From the NCBI GenBank assembly GCA_964427875.1, contig CAYRVX010000002.1, forward strand, positions 62,001 through 126,000: a stretch of 64,000 bases of DNA. The letters run 5' to 3'. Shown here one piece after another: positions 8,579 to 17,316 of the stretch. Within the stretch, counting starts at the first letter, position 1. Every line of letters starts with the position of its first letter. Both the position numbers and the translations under genes were made by a program. This stretch comes from CAYRVX01 sp964427875 (lineage in GTDB: Bacteria > Planctomycetota > Phycisphaerae > SM23-33). A model generated the notes under the pieces. It was given only the letters and a program-made list of their open reading frames with translations. It made no database searches and was not told the origin of the DNA.

Positions 8579-9619
8579 ATGGCGAGCATTGGATGGGAAG
8601 ACTGGCTTGCTGTCCGAACGATGATCGTGCTGGCGTGCCTGTTGGCCTTGGCATTTCAGCCTTCGTTCGCGCAGGAGCCGAAGGCCCGGAAGGCCGAATC
8701 GCCCCCCGGCCAACTGAAGACGTTCGGCACGATGGGCAAGGCCGTCTATCCGCTCAAGGGAGGCAGGGAGGCCGAGCTGTTCAGCCACACCGGCCGGGGC
8801 TGCCTGACGCACATGTGGTTCGGCGGAAACTGGAAGGATTACGGCAAGCTGCGGATTCGCGTCTACGTGGACGGCGAGAAGGCCGCCTCGATAGACATGG
8901 AGCTTCACCTGGGCCACGGCATCGGATTCCAGGACGACGCCGCCCCGTGGGGCACGCGCCGGATCGGCAAGACCGGCTCGCCCAGCGGCGTCTACAACAC
9001 GTACCGCATTCCCTTCGGCACCAGCGTCCGCGTCACCGCGCAACTGCCCGAGGGCGATACGGGCAACCCGCGGTTCTGGTACATCATCCGCGGCGTGGAG
9101 GGCCTGCCCGTCGTCTTCAGCGGCGTGCGGCTCCCGAAGAACGCCCGCCTGAAGCTCCACAAGCTGGAGGGCTACACCGCCGGGACGCTCGAGGAGATCG
9201 ACCTCTGCAACACGTCGTCCGCCGGCATGCTCTATCAGGTCACCATCGCCGCCCGGAGCAAGGGATTCGGGTACCTGGAGAGCTGCGTCCGCGCCTATCT
9301 CGACGGTTCCGAGAAGCCCGTGATACTGTCGTCCGGCCTGGAGGATTACTTCCTGGGCACGTACTACTTCAACCGCGGCCGCTACTACAACGACGTGGCG
9401 GGGCTGACGCACAAGGACGCGAAGGACCACAGCTTCTCGGCCTACCGGTTCCACGAGGAGGACCCCGTTTTCTTCGGGAAGGGCCTGCGGCTGACCTGCC
9501 GCTGCGGGGCGAAGACCGACCGGGCGACGTGGAAGGCCCCGGCGACGACCTACACGACGTACGTGTGGATTTACGAGTGGGAATCCGCTATCTCAGGACA
9601 GGAGGCGCGCGTTCCATGA
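8579..9619 (+). CDS. DUF2961 protein (GH172-type glycoside hydrolase), exported
   Basis: 346 aa. A hydrophobic signal region (MIVLACLLALAFQPSFAQE) starts at residue 15. The body carries family features including GCLTHMWFGG, LRIRVYVDGE, LPVVFSGVRLPKNAR, SSGLEDYFLGTYYFN and a late FHEEDPVFF. DUF2961 proteins include GH172 enzymes acting on fructofuranosides and arabinofuranosides as oligomers of double jelly rolls. ATG at 8579 has AGGAG upstream. Its stop overlaps the GH95 start by 4 bp, so the two hydrolases are made together and probably attack the same glycan. Confidence 0.85.
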   Translation: MASIGWEDWLAVRTMIVLACLLALAFQPSFAQEPKARKAESPPGQLKTFGTMGKAVYPLKGGREAELFSHTGRGCLTHMWFGGNWKDYGKLRIRVYVDGEKAASIDMELHLGHGIGFQDDAAPWGTRRIGKTGSPSGVYNTYRIPFGTSVRVTAQLPEGDTGNPRFWYIIRGVEGLPVVFSGVRLPKNARLKLHKLEGYTAGTLEEIDLCNTSSAGMLYQVTIAARSKGFGYLESCVRAYLDGSEKPVILSSGLEDYFLGTYYFNRGRYYNDVAGLTHKDAKDHSFSAYRFHEEDPVFFGKGLRLTCRCGAKTDRATWKAPATTYTTYVWIYEWESAISGQEARVP

Positions 9620-12045
9620 ACAGGATGCTTGCGACATTGCTGACGTGTCTGTTCGTCGGGTCCGTTGGGCTTGCAGGAGAGACGATGACTCTGTGGTACC
9701 AGAGGCCGGCGAGGAAATGGGTCGAGGCCCTGCCGCTGGGCAACGGTCGATTGGGGGCCATGGTCTTCGGCTCCGCCCCGCGGGAACGGCTCCAGTTGAA
9801 CGAGGAGAGCCTCTGGGCCGGCGAGCCGTTCGACGTCTATCCGGACGACTTCGCCAGGCACCTCAAGACGCTCCAGCAACTGGTCCTTGACGGGAAGATC
9901 GCCGACGCCCGGAAGTTCGGAACGGAGCACCTCACGAAGAAGCCGACGTCCTACCGCTCCTACGAGCCGCTGGCGGACCTCTGGATCGAGCTGGATCACG
10001 GCCCGAAGACGCAGGACTACCGGCGCGAGCTCGATCTGCGGACCGGCATCGCCCGAGTGCAGTACCGCGCGGGGGGGACCCGCCTGAAGCGGGAGGTCCT
10101 GATCTCGGCCGTGGACGACGTGATCGCCGTTCGCCTCTCCGCCGACAAGCCCGGGGCCCTCCGCGCGAGAGTCCGCCTGACCCGCAAGAAGGACATGAAG
10201 GTGTCCGCGGCCGGGCCGGGCCGGCTGCACTTGGACGGCCAGATCGTCGACATCCCGGCGCCCGAGGGATACGACGACAACCGCGGCGGATCGGGGCCGG
10301 GCGGCAAGCACATGAAGTTCGCCGGGCGCCTGCTCGCGCGGTCCAAGGGCGGGGCCGTCAAGGCCGACCGGGACGCCCTGCTGATCGACGGGGCCGACGA
10401 GGCCGTTCTCCTCTTCACCGCGGCCACCGACTTCAGCCTCGAAAAGATGAGCTTCGACCGGTCGATCGACCCGGGTGCGGTGGCCGACGGCATTCTGGAA
10501 AAGGCGGCCCGGAAATCCTGGGCCGACGTCGTCCGTGACCACGTCAAGGAGCACCGGTCGCTCTTCGACCGCGTCTCGATCGATCTCGGGAAGCCCGGGC
10601 AGGACGAGCCGCCCACGGACGAGCGGCTGGCCGCCGTGAAGAAAGGCGCCGACGACCCCGGTCTGACGGCCCTGTATTTCCAGTTCGGCCGCTACCTGCT
10701 GATGGCCAGCTCGCGGCGTCCCGGGCGGGTCCCGGCCAACCTCCAGGGGATCTGGAACGACCGCATGTGGGCGCCCTGGGAGGCGGACTACCACCTGAAC
10801 ATCAACCTCCAGATGAACTACTGGCCGGCGGACCTCTGCAACCTGTCCGAGACGATGGCCCCGCTGGCGGACTGGCTGGCGCGCGTGGCGGACAAGGGGC
10901 GCGTCTCCGCGCGGAAGCTGTACGGGGCGGACGGCTGGGTGGCCTTCACCACGGTCAACCTGTTCGGGCGGACGACCCCGGGGGGCTCGACGATCGGCTC
11001 GCAGTTCCAGAACGGCGTGCTGGACCCGCTGGCGGGGGCATGGATGGCGATGACGCTGTGGCGCCATTACGAGTTCACCCGGGACGAGGCCTTCCTGCGA
11101 GACCGCGCCTACCCGATCCTCAAGGGCGCCAGCGAGTTTCTCCTCGACTACCTCGTCGAGGACCCCGGCGGCGGCCTGGTCATCGTCCCGTCGACCTCGC
11201 CGGAGAACAGCTACATCGACCCCCAGACCGGCAAGGCCGTGCGGATCACGCGGGGATCGACCTATCACATGGCCGTCGTCCGGGCCGTCTTCGAGGCGAC
11301 CGTCCGCGGCTGCGAGGTCCTCAAGCGGGACGAGCCCCTTCGCGGGAAGCTCGCGGCCTGCCTGGAGAAGCTCCCGCCCGTGCGGATCGGGAAGGACGGC
11401 ACGATCCGGGAATGGATCGAGGACTACAAGGAGGGCCATCCCGGCCATCGCCACATGTCTCATCTCATGGGGCTTCATCCCTTCGCGCAGATCACGCCGC
11501 GGAAGGCGAAGCTCTTCGCGGCGGCGAGGAAGACGATCGAGCGGCGGCTGAGCCACGGCGGCGGCCACACCGGATGGAGTCGGGCCTGGGTCATCAACTT
11601 CTACGCGCGCCTGCTGGACGGCGACCAGGGGCACAAGCACGTCCTGTTGCTCCTGGGCAAGAGCACCAACCCGAACCTTTTCGACAATCACCCGCCGTTC
11701 CAGATCGACGGCAACTTCGGCGCCACGGCCGGCATCGCCGAGATGCTCGTGCAGAGCCGCGATTCAGAGATCCTCCTGCTTCCGGCGCTGCCGAAGGCCT
11801 GGCCGGCAGGTCACGTCCGCGGCCTGAGGGCCCGCGGCGGGTTCGTCGTGGACGTCGAATGGGCCGCCGGCAGGCTGACCGCGGGACGCATCCGATCGGC
11901 TCGGGGCCGCCCGTGTCGAGTGACCTGCGGCGTCCGGCTCAACATCACGTCGAGAGGGCGGGCGATCGAGGTCCGCCGCGTGGGGACGTCGACGGCCGAG
12001 TTCTCCGCGAAGCCCGGCCGCGTCTACGATCTGACCGCGCGGTAG
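9616..12045 (+). CDS. GH95 alpha-L-fucosidase family glycoside hydrolase, exported
   Basis: 809 aa, full length for GH95. A signal peptide (MLATLLTCLFVGSVGLAGE) precedes the N-terminal beta domain (WVEALPLGNGRLGAMVFG, LNEESLWAG). The (alpha/alpha)6 barrel shows PANLQGIWND, NLQMNYWPADLCNL, the general-acid segment STSPENSY, HRHMSHLMGLHPF and PFQIDGNFGATAGIAEML. GH95 members release alpha-1,2-L-fucose or alpha-L-galactose by inversion. It is the last gene of the coupled operon that starts at 6960. The closeness of a RhaT-like deoxysugar transporter fits use of deoxyhexose glycans. Confidence 0.92.
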   Translation: MNRMLATLLTCLFVGSVGLAGETMTLWYQRPARKWVEALPLGNGRLGAMVFGSAPRERLQLNEESLWAGEPFDVYPDDFARHLKTLQQLVLDGKIADARKFGTEHLTKKPTSYRSYEPLADLWIELDHGPKTQDYRRELDLRTGIARVQYRAGGTRLKREVLISAVDDVIAVRLSADKPGALRARVRLTRKKDMKVSAAGPGRLHLDGQIVDIPAPEGYDDNRGGSGPGGKHMKFAGRLLARSKGGAVKADRDALLIDGADEAVLLFTAATDFSLEKMSFDRSIDPGAVADGILEKAARKSWADVVRDHVKEHRSLFDRVSIDLGKPGQDEPPTDERLAAVKKGADDPGLTALYFQFGRYLLMASSRRPGRVPANLQGIWNDRMWAPWEADYHLNINLQMNYWPADLCNLSETMAPLADWLARVADKGRVSARKLYGADGWVAFTTVNLFGRTTPGGSTIGSQFQNGVLDPLAGAWMAMTLWRHYEFTRDEAFLRDRAYPILKGASEFLLDYLVEDPGGGLVIVPSTSPENSYIDPQTGKAVRITRGSTYHMAVVRAVFEATVRGCEVLKRDEPLRGKLAACLEKLPPVRIGKDGTIREWIEDYKEGHPGHRHMSHLMGLHPFAQITPRKAKLFAAARKTIERRLSHGGGHTGWSRAWVINFYARLLDGDQGHKHVLLLLGKSTNPNLFDNHPPFQIDGNFGATAGIAEMLVQSRDSEILLLPALPKAWPAGHVRGLRARGGFVVDVEWAAGRLTAGRIRSARGRPCRVTCGVRLNITSRGRAIEVRRVGTSTAEFSAKPGRVYDLTAR

Positions 12046-12081
12046 CACACGGCGCCGGCCGCGACGACGGGAGGCGCCGCC

Positions 12082-13455
12082 TCAGGCGGCGGGCCTGTGG
12101 AGGCGGCAGAGAAGGTAGACCGGCACGCCGGCCAGCAGGACGCAGAGGCCCACCATCGCGCCGCCCAACCTGTAGTCCAGGCTGCGGTAGAGCATCCAGG
12201 CGGACATGACGCAGAAGACTATCGGCGTGAGGGGAAACAGCGGCACGCGGAAGGGCCGGGCCACGTCACGGTCGCGGAGGCGCAGCACGAACAGACCGAT
12301 GCCGGTCAGGAGGAAGAACGTCCAGAAGGCCGGCATCGTGTAAGCCACCGCCGTTTCAAAGCCTTTGCCCGGGTCCTCGCGGAGTCCCTCGCTCACGAGG
12401 GGCACGAGGATCACGACCACGGCGATGGCGCTTTGGACGCCGATGGCGTTGGCCGGCGTGCGGAATCGCCCGTGCCACTTTCCCAGCGGGCGAAAGACCG
12501 CGTGGTCCTTGCCCAGCGCACAGACGGCCCGGGACCCGGTGAAGATGCACCCGTCCAGGGCGCCCAGTGCCGAGACGGCCACGAGGATGCTTACGGCGAC
12601 GCCTCCGCCGGTGCCCAGCGCCCGCTGCATCGCGTCGGCGGCCACCACCTGCTTGGCCCCCGCCATGCCGTCGATGCCCAAGACGCGAAGGTACGCCAGA
12701 TTAATCGCCAGGTAGAGCGCCGTGATCAGGCCGATGCTGCCCAGCAGCACCCACAGCATGTTTCGGCGCTCGCGGCGCAGCTCCCCGGCCACGTAGGCAG
12801 ACTCGTTCCACCCGCCGAAGGTATAGAGCACGAACACCATCGCCAGGCCCAGCGCGTCGAAGCTCGGCCAGGTGCTTGCGGGCGCCGTCGCGGCAGGTGC
12901 GGTCGCCGGCGCCGCCGGCCGCGCGATCAACAGGCCCACCACCACGATCGCCAGCACGCCGATCAGCTTCGCGCCCGTCAGCAGGTTCTGCGTCCACTTG
13001 CCCGCCCGAAGTCCGATCACGTTGCACCCGGTGAGGACCACAGTGGCAAGCAGGGCGAACAGCATCGACGCGGGATACTCCCATCCCCCGAGCCTGGCGA
13101 CGGCGTCGCCGAAGACGTACGCCAGTGCGGCGATCGAGCCGGTCTGGATGACGGTCGTCCGCGCCCAGACGAAGAAGAAGCCGACCGTCCCGCCGAACGC
13201 CCGCGAGAGATAGATGTACTCGCCGCCGACGTTCGGGTAGGCCGTGGCCAGCTCGGCGTAGCAGAGGGCCCCGCAGAGGCACAGGAACCCGCCGACGACC
13301 CACGTCAGCATCATCACTCCCCCGCTGCCGGTGAACATGGCGACCAGCGAGGGCGCTTTGAAGATCCCCGCGCCCACGACGATGCCGACAATCACGCAGA
13401 TCGCATCGACCACCGAGAGGTGACGCACGACGGTGGGCTGCTGGTTCGATGTCAT
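12082..13455 (-). CDS. APC-superfamily amino acid permease
   Basis: 457 aa with about twelve hydrophobic segments. The first helix has the family motif IVGIVVGAGIFKAPSL, followed by ALCYAELATAYPNVGGEYIYL, typical of amino acid/polyamine/organocation transporters such as the LAT-type exchangers. A cytoplasmic linker rich in Ala/Pro/Thr lies near residue 180. It converges on the GH95 gene with 36 bp between. Substrate cannot be told from the sequence. It may be read through from the EF-hand gene upstream, or have its own promoter in the 78-bp gap. Confidence 0.85.
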   Translation of the reverse strand: MTSNQQPTVVRHLSVVDAICVIVGIVVGAGIFKAPSLVAMFTGSGGVMMLTWVVGGFLCLCGALCYAELATAYPNVGGEYIYLSRAFGGTVGFFFVWARTTVIQTGSIAALAYVFGDAVARLGGWEYPASMLFALLATVVLTGCNVIGLRAGKWTQNLLTGAKLIGVLAIVVVGLLIARPAAPATAPAATAPASTWPSFDALGLAMVFVLYTFGGWNESAYVAGELRRERRNMLWVLLGSIGLITALYLAINLAYLRVLGIDGMAGAKQVVAADAMQRALGTGGGVAVSILVAVSALGALDGCIFTGSRAVCALGKDHAVFRPLGKWHGRFRTPANAIGVQSAIAVVVILVPLVSEGLREDPGKGFETAVAYTMPAFWTFFLLTGIGLFVLRLRDRDVARPFRVPLFPLTPIVFCVMSAWMLYRSLDYRLGGAMVGLCVLLAGVPVYLLCRLHRPAA

Positions 13456-13533
13456 TCAATCGGCTCCGATACTCTAGAGAAACCGCCTGGGGCACAGAAG
13501 CGTTCGGCCGTTCCTGGCGGGACAGCCGCCGGG

Positions 13534-14718
13534 CTACGGCTTCGGCTTGACGCCGAGCTTCCGGAAGAAGAACTTGACGTACTCATCGATGGGGTTGCGG
13601 TCGGGGTAGTCCTTTCGCAGCTTCAGCACGCACTCGACGCCCAGCTTATCCAGCTTCTCCTTGAGCACGAAGCCGAACTTCGGGTGGTGGATGTGCAGCC
13701 TGCCGCTGGAGTTCTTCGGCAGGGGCGTGTTGGCCTGGGGGTAGAACAGCATGACCGGCGGGTCGCCGCGAGTGGCGTGGTTGATCGCCGAGGCCTCCTC
13801 GAACAGCGGATGGAACTTCGGGTCGTCGACGTCGCTCGCCTTGCTCATGCCGAACAGCGCGATCAGCGCGCTCTCGACCTTGTCGGTGTCGAAGAGCTTC
13901 TTGATGAATCGCGGATCGTAGGACGACTGGGCGCCGTAGACGACGGCTGCGCTGATCCGCGTGGACTGCCGGGCCACGGGGTCCTTGCTGGATGCGTCGG
14001 CCAGGTCGTCGTGAAACGCCAGCCACATCGAGATGCCCGCCCCGGCCGAGCCGCCCGTCGCTCCGACCCGCTTCGGGTCGATGTTGTACTTCTTCGCGTT
14101 GTGGCGGATGAACTGGAGTGCCTTCGCGCAGTCGTGCATCTGCGCGGGGAAGGGCGCCGTGTTCGTGAGCCGGTAGTTCACCGCCGCTACGGACACGCCG
14201 CCGGCGAGGAGCTGCTTGAGCAGCGTGGGGTTGATCGTGCGCTTATCGCCCCCGCGGAAGCCCCCGCCGTGGTAGTAGATCACCAGCGGGGCGGGCTTCT
14301 CGCTCTTGGCGAGCCACAGGTCCAGGACGTTCCTCGCGTGCGGCCCGTACTTTACGTCGGCGACATCGGGCGCGGGGCGCGCGGCCCCGCCGGGCCGGCG
14401 CCCGCCACCGCGGGCGGCACGCGCGGCGCGAAAGGCGGTGTCCTCATCCGGGGTTATGGCACCGTCCTTGTTGGTGTCCACGGCGTCGAAGACCCGCCGG
14501 GCGCCTTCGGGCACCTCGTCGCGCGAGAGCTTGCCGTCCTTGTTGCGGTCGTTGCGGGCGAAGAACTGCTCGGACTGCTGTTTCGCGCGCTCGGCCGCAC
14601 GCTGCTTCCGCTGGCCGTCGGTCCGCGGCGGCCGGGCCTTCTGGGCCGCATACGCCGCCAGGGCCGGCATCAGACACAACCACACGATCACGGCAGCTTG
14701 AGTTACTCGACCTGTCAT
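13534..14718 (-). CDS. Exported alpha/beta-hydrolase (esterase) with N-terminal EF-hand pair
   Basis: 394 aa from the ATG at 14718 (AGGGAGG upstream); an in-frame ATG at 14796 would bury the signal peptide. After the signal (VTQAAVIVWLCLMPALAAYAA) come two EF-hand loops, DRNKDGKLSRDE and DTNKDGAITPDE, in the dockerin/calmodulin-like spacing. The hydrolase domain has the oxyanion motif YYHGGGF and the nucleophile elbow GGSAGAG, as in hormone-sensitive-lipase-type esterases, and late His in HIHHPKFGF. It probably hydrolyses an ester or acyl-sugar outside the cytoplasm, with calcium binding by the N-terminus. The same EF-hand prefix appears on the neighbouring methyltransferase. Confidence 0.83.
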   Translation of the reverse strand: MTGRVTQAAVIVWLCLMPALAAYAAQKARPPRTDGQRKQRAAERAKQQSEQFFARNDRNKDGKLSRDEVPEGARRVFDAVDTNKDGAITPDEDTAFRAARAARGGGRRPGGAARPAPDVADVKYGPHARNVLDLWLAKSEKPAPLVIYYHGGGFRGGDKRTINPTLLKQLLAGGVSVAAVNYRLTNTAPFPAQMHDCAKALQFIRHNAKKYNIDPKRVGATGGSAGAGISMWLAFHDDLADASSKDPVARQSTRISAAVVYGAQSSYDPRFIKKLFDTDKVESALIALFGMSKASDVDDPKFHPLFEEASAINHATRGDPPVMLFYPQANTPLPKNSSGRLHIHHPKFGFVLKEKLDKLGVECVLKLRKDYPDRNPIDEYVKFFFRKLGVKPKP

Positions 14719-14815
14719 CGGGCGCCTCCCTGTAGAGGAAAAGGAGATCTCCGGGCGCTGTGTCTTAGCTTGCCATTCCACGGCTGCGATGTGCACGCGC
14801 GACCCGTCGGCGTCC

Positions 14816-15712
14816 TCAGCGTTTCTTGAGCGTCACGCCGACGCCGGCGCCCTGCATGTGGAGGAAGATCGTCTCCAGGTCGGCGTTGGTGGTGATGGCC
14901 TTGACGTACCTGGGGTCGGCCTGGCGCGTGCTCATGTTGTGGGCCAGGACCAGCCCGCCCGGACGCAGGAGCGGCAGGAGCTTGTTGAGGTAGTCGATGT
15001 AGCCTTCCTTGTCCGCGTCGAGGAAGAGGACGTCGATCGGCCCCTTCAGCTTCGGGACTTCCTTGTGGGCGTCCCCCTCGACGAGGGTGACGATCTCCTC
15101 CACGCCGGCCCGCTTGAAGTTCTCCCGGGCGAGCCCCGCCCGGCGGGCGTCGATCTCGTAGGTCGTCAGCTTCCCCCCCGTTCTCCGCAGGGCCAGGCAG
15201 AGCCAGATGCCCGAGTACCCGTTGGACGTGCCGATCTCCACGACGTGCTTCGCCCCGACGGCCTCGGCGAACAGCCGCAGCAGACGCCCGTCGGCCTTCG
15301 GGACGTTCATCATGCCCCTGCGCTGGTTCCTGTCCATGTCGTCGAGCACGGCGAGGATCTTCTTCTCCTCGTCGTTCTTCGGCATCGGCGTGCTGCCGAA
15401 GGCCGCGCTCGACCCGCCGCGTGGGGGCCGACCGCCCGGCCGCATGCCCGGACGGCCGGACCGGCCCGCCCGCGGGTCCACCTCGCCGCGGGCCAGCTTG
15501 CCGTCCTTGTTCCCGTCGAGCTTCTTCAGGGCCGCCGTGGCATTGGCCATCTCCTCCGAAGAGATCTCGCCGTTCTTGTCCGCGTCGAGCGCGGTCATCA
15601 GCGGGTGCTGCGGGAAGCGGAATCCGCCGCGCCCCGGCTGCGCGACCACCGTGGCGCACGTCAGCAGCGCGATCACCGACGCTCCCATGAGTCCAATCGT
15701 CATCTTTCTCAT
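14816..15712 (-). CDS. Exported EF-hand protein fused to an O-methyltransferase domain
   Basis: 298 aa. A signal peptide (MTIGLMGASVIALLTCATVVAQ) leads into two EF-hand loops, DADKNGEISSEE and DGNKDGKLARGE, then a Gly/Arg/Pro linker. From about residue 110 the sequence is a class I SAM-dependent O-methyltransferase of the catechol/caffeoyl-CoA type: HVVEIGTSNGYSGIWL (motif I), TYEIDARRAGLARENFK, VTLVEGDAHKEV and DVLFLDADKEGYIDYL (metal-binding Asp region). A methyltransferase behind a cleavable signal is odd because SAM is cytosolic. RBS-like GGGAGA lies upstream of the ATG at 15712. Confidence 0.82.
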   Translation of the reverse strand: MRKMTIGLMGASVIALLTCATVVAQPGRGGFRFPQHPLMTALDADKNGEISSEEMANATAALKKLDGNKDGKLARGEVDPRAGRSGRPGMRPGGRPPRGGSSAAFGSTPMPKNDEEKKILAVLDDMDRNQRRGMMNVPKADGRLLRLFAEAVGAKHVVEIGTSNGYSGIWLCLALRRTGGKLTTYEIDARRAGLARENFKRAGVEEIVTLVEGDAHKEVPKLKGPIDVLFLDADKEGYIDYLNKLLPLLRPGGLVLAHNMSTRQADPRYVKAITTNADLETIFLHMQGAGVGVTLKKR

Positions 15713-15887
15713 CGAATCTCTCCCATCAGATCAACGGGTTGCCAATAAGAACGGGGATTGTACTCCAGCAGCGACCTGTGTGCGAACAGGCAAACTCCTG
15801 CCCTCGTGGGAAGCGAGATCCGTCGCTGACCATCTGCTCCCCGCGAGGGCAGATCGGACCTGTCAACAGCCTTGTCGCTGCCGCGGA

Positions 15888-16529
15888 TTACTCCGAGTCG
15901 CCCCGCCGGGGCAGGCGATCGTCGTCAGGGCCGCCGCGACGGTCGGGGCCGCCGCGACGGGGACCTTCGCCCCTGCGGCCGCCGAAGCGCTGCCTGAACT
16001 CCTCAGCTCGTTTCTTCTGTTCTTCCGTGTAAGAGGCCCTGATCTTCTCGATGGCCTCTCTGATGATCTCGCCCCGCCCCCGGGGGTCTTCGGCCTTCGC
16101 GGCCCGGGCCCTGGCATCGTCGAGGACCTTCTTCTGCTCGTCGGTGAGGATCACCCCGGGGTCCGGACCGCGATGGGTGATTCTCCGGCGGCCCTCATCG
16201 AAGGCCTCGGCCTGGTCCGGGTCCAGGAGCTTCCTGACGTTCCCGTACATCCGCTCCTGGATCCTGCGGATCTCCTTCATCGCATCCTCGCGGAGCTTGG
16301 TGATCTGCTTGCTCTGCTCGGCCGTCAGGTCCGGGATCCTCGGCATGGGGATGCCGCCGGGGCCGGGTCCGCCCGGCCGGCGGCCGCCCATCATCCCCGG
16401 GCCGCCGGGCCGACGGTCGCCGCCAGGCCTCCTGGCGGCACCTTCCCTTCTCTCCTGCGCGACGAGCCACGAAGCCGCCAGAACCAACGACAGCCCCACC
16501 ACCACAAGCAACGTCCAGTACCGTTTCAC
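15888..16529 (-). CDS. Exported Spy/LTXXQ-like helical protein
   Basis: 213 aa. Signal peptide (TLLVVVGLSLVLAASWLVAQ), then a Gly/Pro/Arg/Met segment (GGPGMMGGRRPGG), then a long helical region with LTAEQSKQITKLREDAMKEI, LLDPDQAEAFDEGRR, LTDEQKKVLDDAR and YTEEQKKRAEEFRQRF. The repeated L-T-x-E-Q motifs are those of Spy/CpxP/CnrX-type periplasmic proteins, which act as chaperones or metal sensors. The C-terminus is again Gly/Arg rich. It lies 39 bp after the small EF-hand gene, in a row of exported proteins beginning with an ECF sigma/anti-sigma pair. Confidence 0.7.
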   Translation of the reverse strand: MKRYWTLLVVVGLSLVLAASWLVAQERREGAARRPGGDRRPGGPGMMGGRRPGGPGPGGIPMPRIPDLTAEQSKQITKLREDAMKEIRRIQERMYGNVRKLLDPDQAEAFDEGRRRITHRGPDPGVILTDEQKKVLDDARARAAKAEDPRGRGEIIREAIEKIRASYTEEQKKRAEEFRQRFGGRRGEGPRRGGPDRRGGPDDDRLPRRGDSE

Positions 16530-16568
16530 GTTTGCGTCTCCCTGTCTGACGGTCCCCGCGGGTGCGGA

Positions 16569-17027
16569 TCACTCCGCCGCGCCGCCGCGCGGGCGTTTCC
16601 CGGATCGTTCGCGGCCGCCTTTCGCTCTGCGGCCTCCCCGCCCGCCTCTGCCTTCGCGGCCCTCGCCCGCGGCCTTCTCGCCCTCGCCGCCCGGCCTGCG
16701 GGGGCGCAGCTCCTCACGGGTCAGCTCGCCGTCGTCGTTCTTGTCCAGCGTCAGCAGGGCCGCCTTGGCGTTGTCGATCTCCTGGGCCGAGAGCTTGCCG
16801 TCCCTGTTGGCGTCCAGGACCCGCATCAGCGGGGAGAGAGACTGTCGCCTTCGGCCTTCGGCCCCCTCGGGTCGGCCGCCCGGCCGGCCGGGATCTCCTC
16901 CGGGACGTCGCAGACGTGCCCCCCGGCCGGGGCGCTGTTTCTCGCCGCCTTCCGGTTGGGCCGTCACAACGTGCGCCAACATCGCCAACGTGATGATGCC
17001 TGCCAGCAGAATTGTCCAGCGTCTCAT
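16569..17027 (-). CDS. Small exported EF-hand protein
   Basis: 152 aa. Signal peptide (ILLAGIITLAMLAHVVTAQ), a Gly/Arg/Pro stretch, two EF-hand loops (DANRDGKLSAQE and DKNDDGELTREE), then a Gly/Arg/Lys-rich tail. This is the same signal/EF-hand/GR-rich layout as the two larger fusions nearby but without an enzyme domain, so it looks like a stand-alone version of the shared module. Likely calcium binding in the envelope; no enzymatic role is visible. Confidence 0.72.
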   Translation of the reverse strand: MRRWTILLAGIITLAMLAHVVTAQPEGGEKQRPGRGARLRRPGGDPGRPGGRPEGAEGRRRQSLSPLMRVLDANRDGKLSAQEIDNAKAALLTLDKNDDGELTREELRPRRPGGEGEKAAGEGREGRGGRGGRRAKGGRERSGKRPRGGAAE

Positions 17028-17316
17028 GGGACTTCTCCTCTCGTCCAGTCAGGTGGTTTCCAACCGGCGCCGCCGGGGCCCACGCGCCCCGCGCCGCCCG
17101 GTGGATTCATAGCCGATTGCACAAAGCAGAAAACCGCGCCCGGTCGCCCCCGACGACAGAGCTCATCGACAAGCAGCCCTTCCCACGCCCACCACGGCTC
17201 GCCGTCCGGGCCGCTGTGGCGGCACGTCTGGAAAAAGGGGCACAGTCACCCGCTGACGGCCAAAGTCTCGCCTTCCCCGCGGCAGGTGACCGTGCCGCGC
17301 CGATATTCTTCGCCGA
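17028..17316. other. 289-bp gap, no gene recognised
   Basis: No complete reading frame with convincing content was found on either strand. A minus-strand stretch reads LCPFFQTCRHSGPDGEPWWA without a start codon, stopped just upstream by TGA; it might be a remnant but is too short to assign. Confidence 0.3.
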
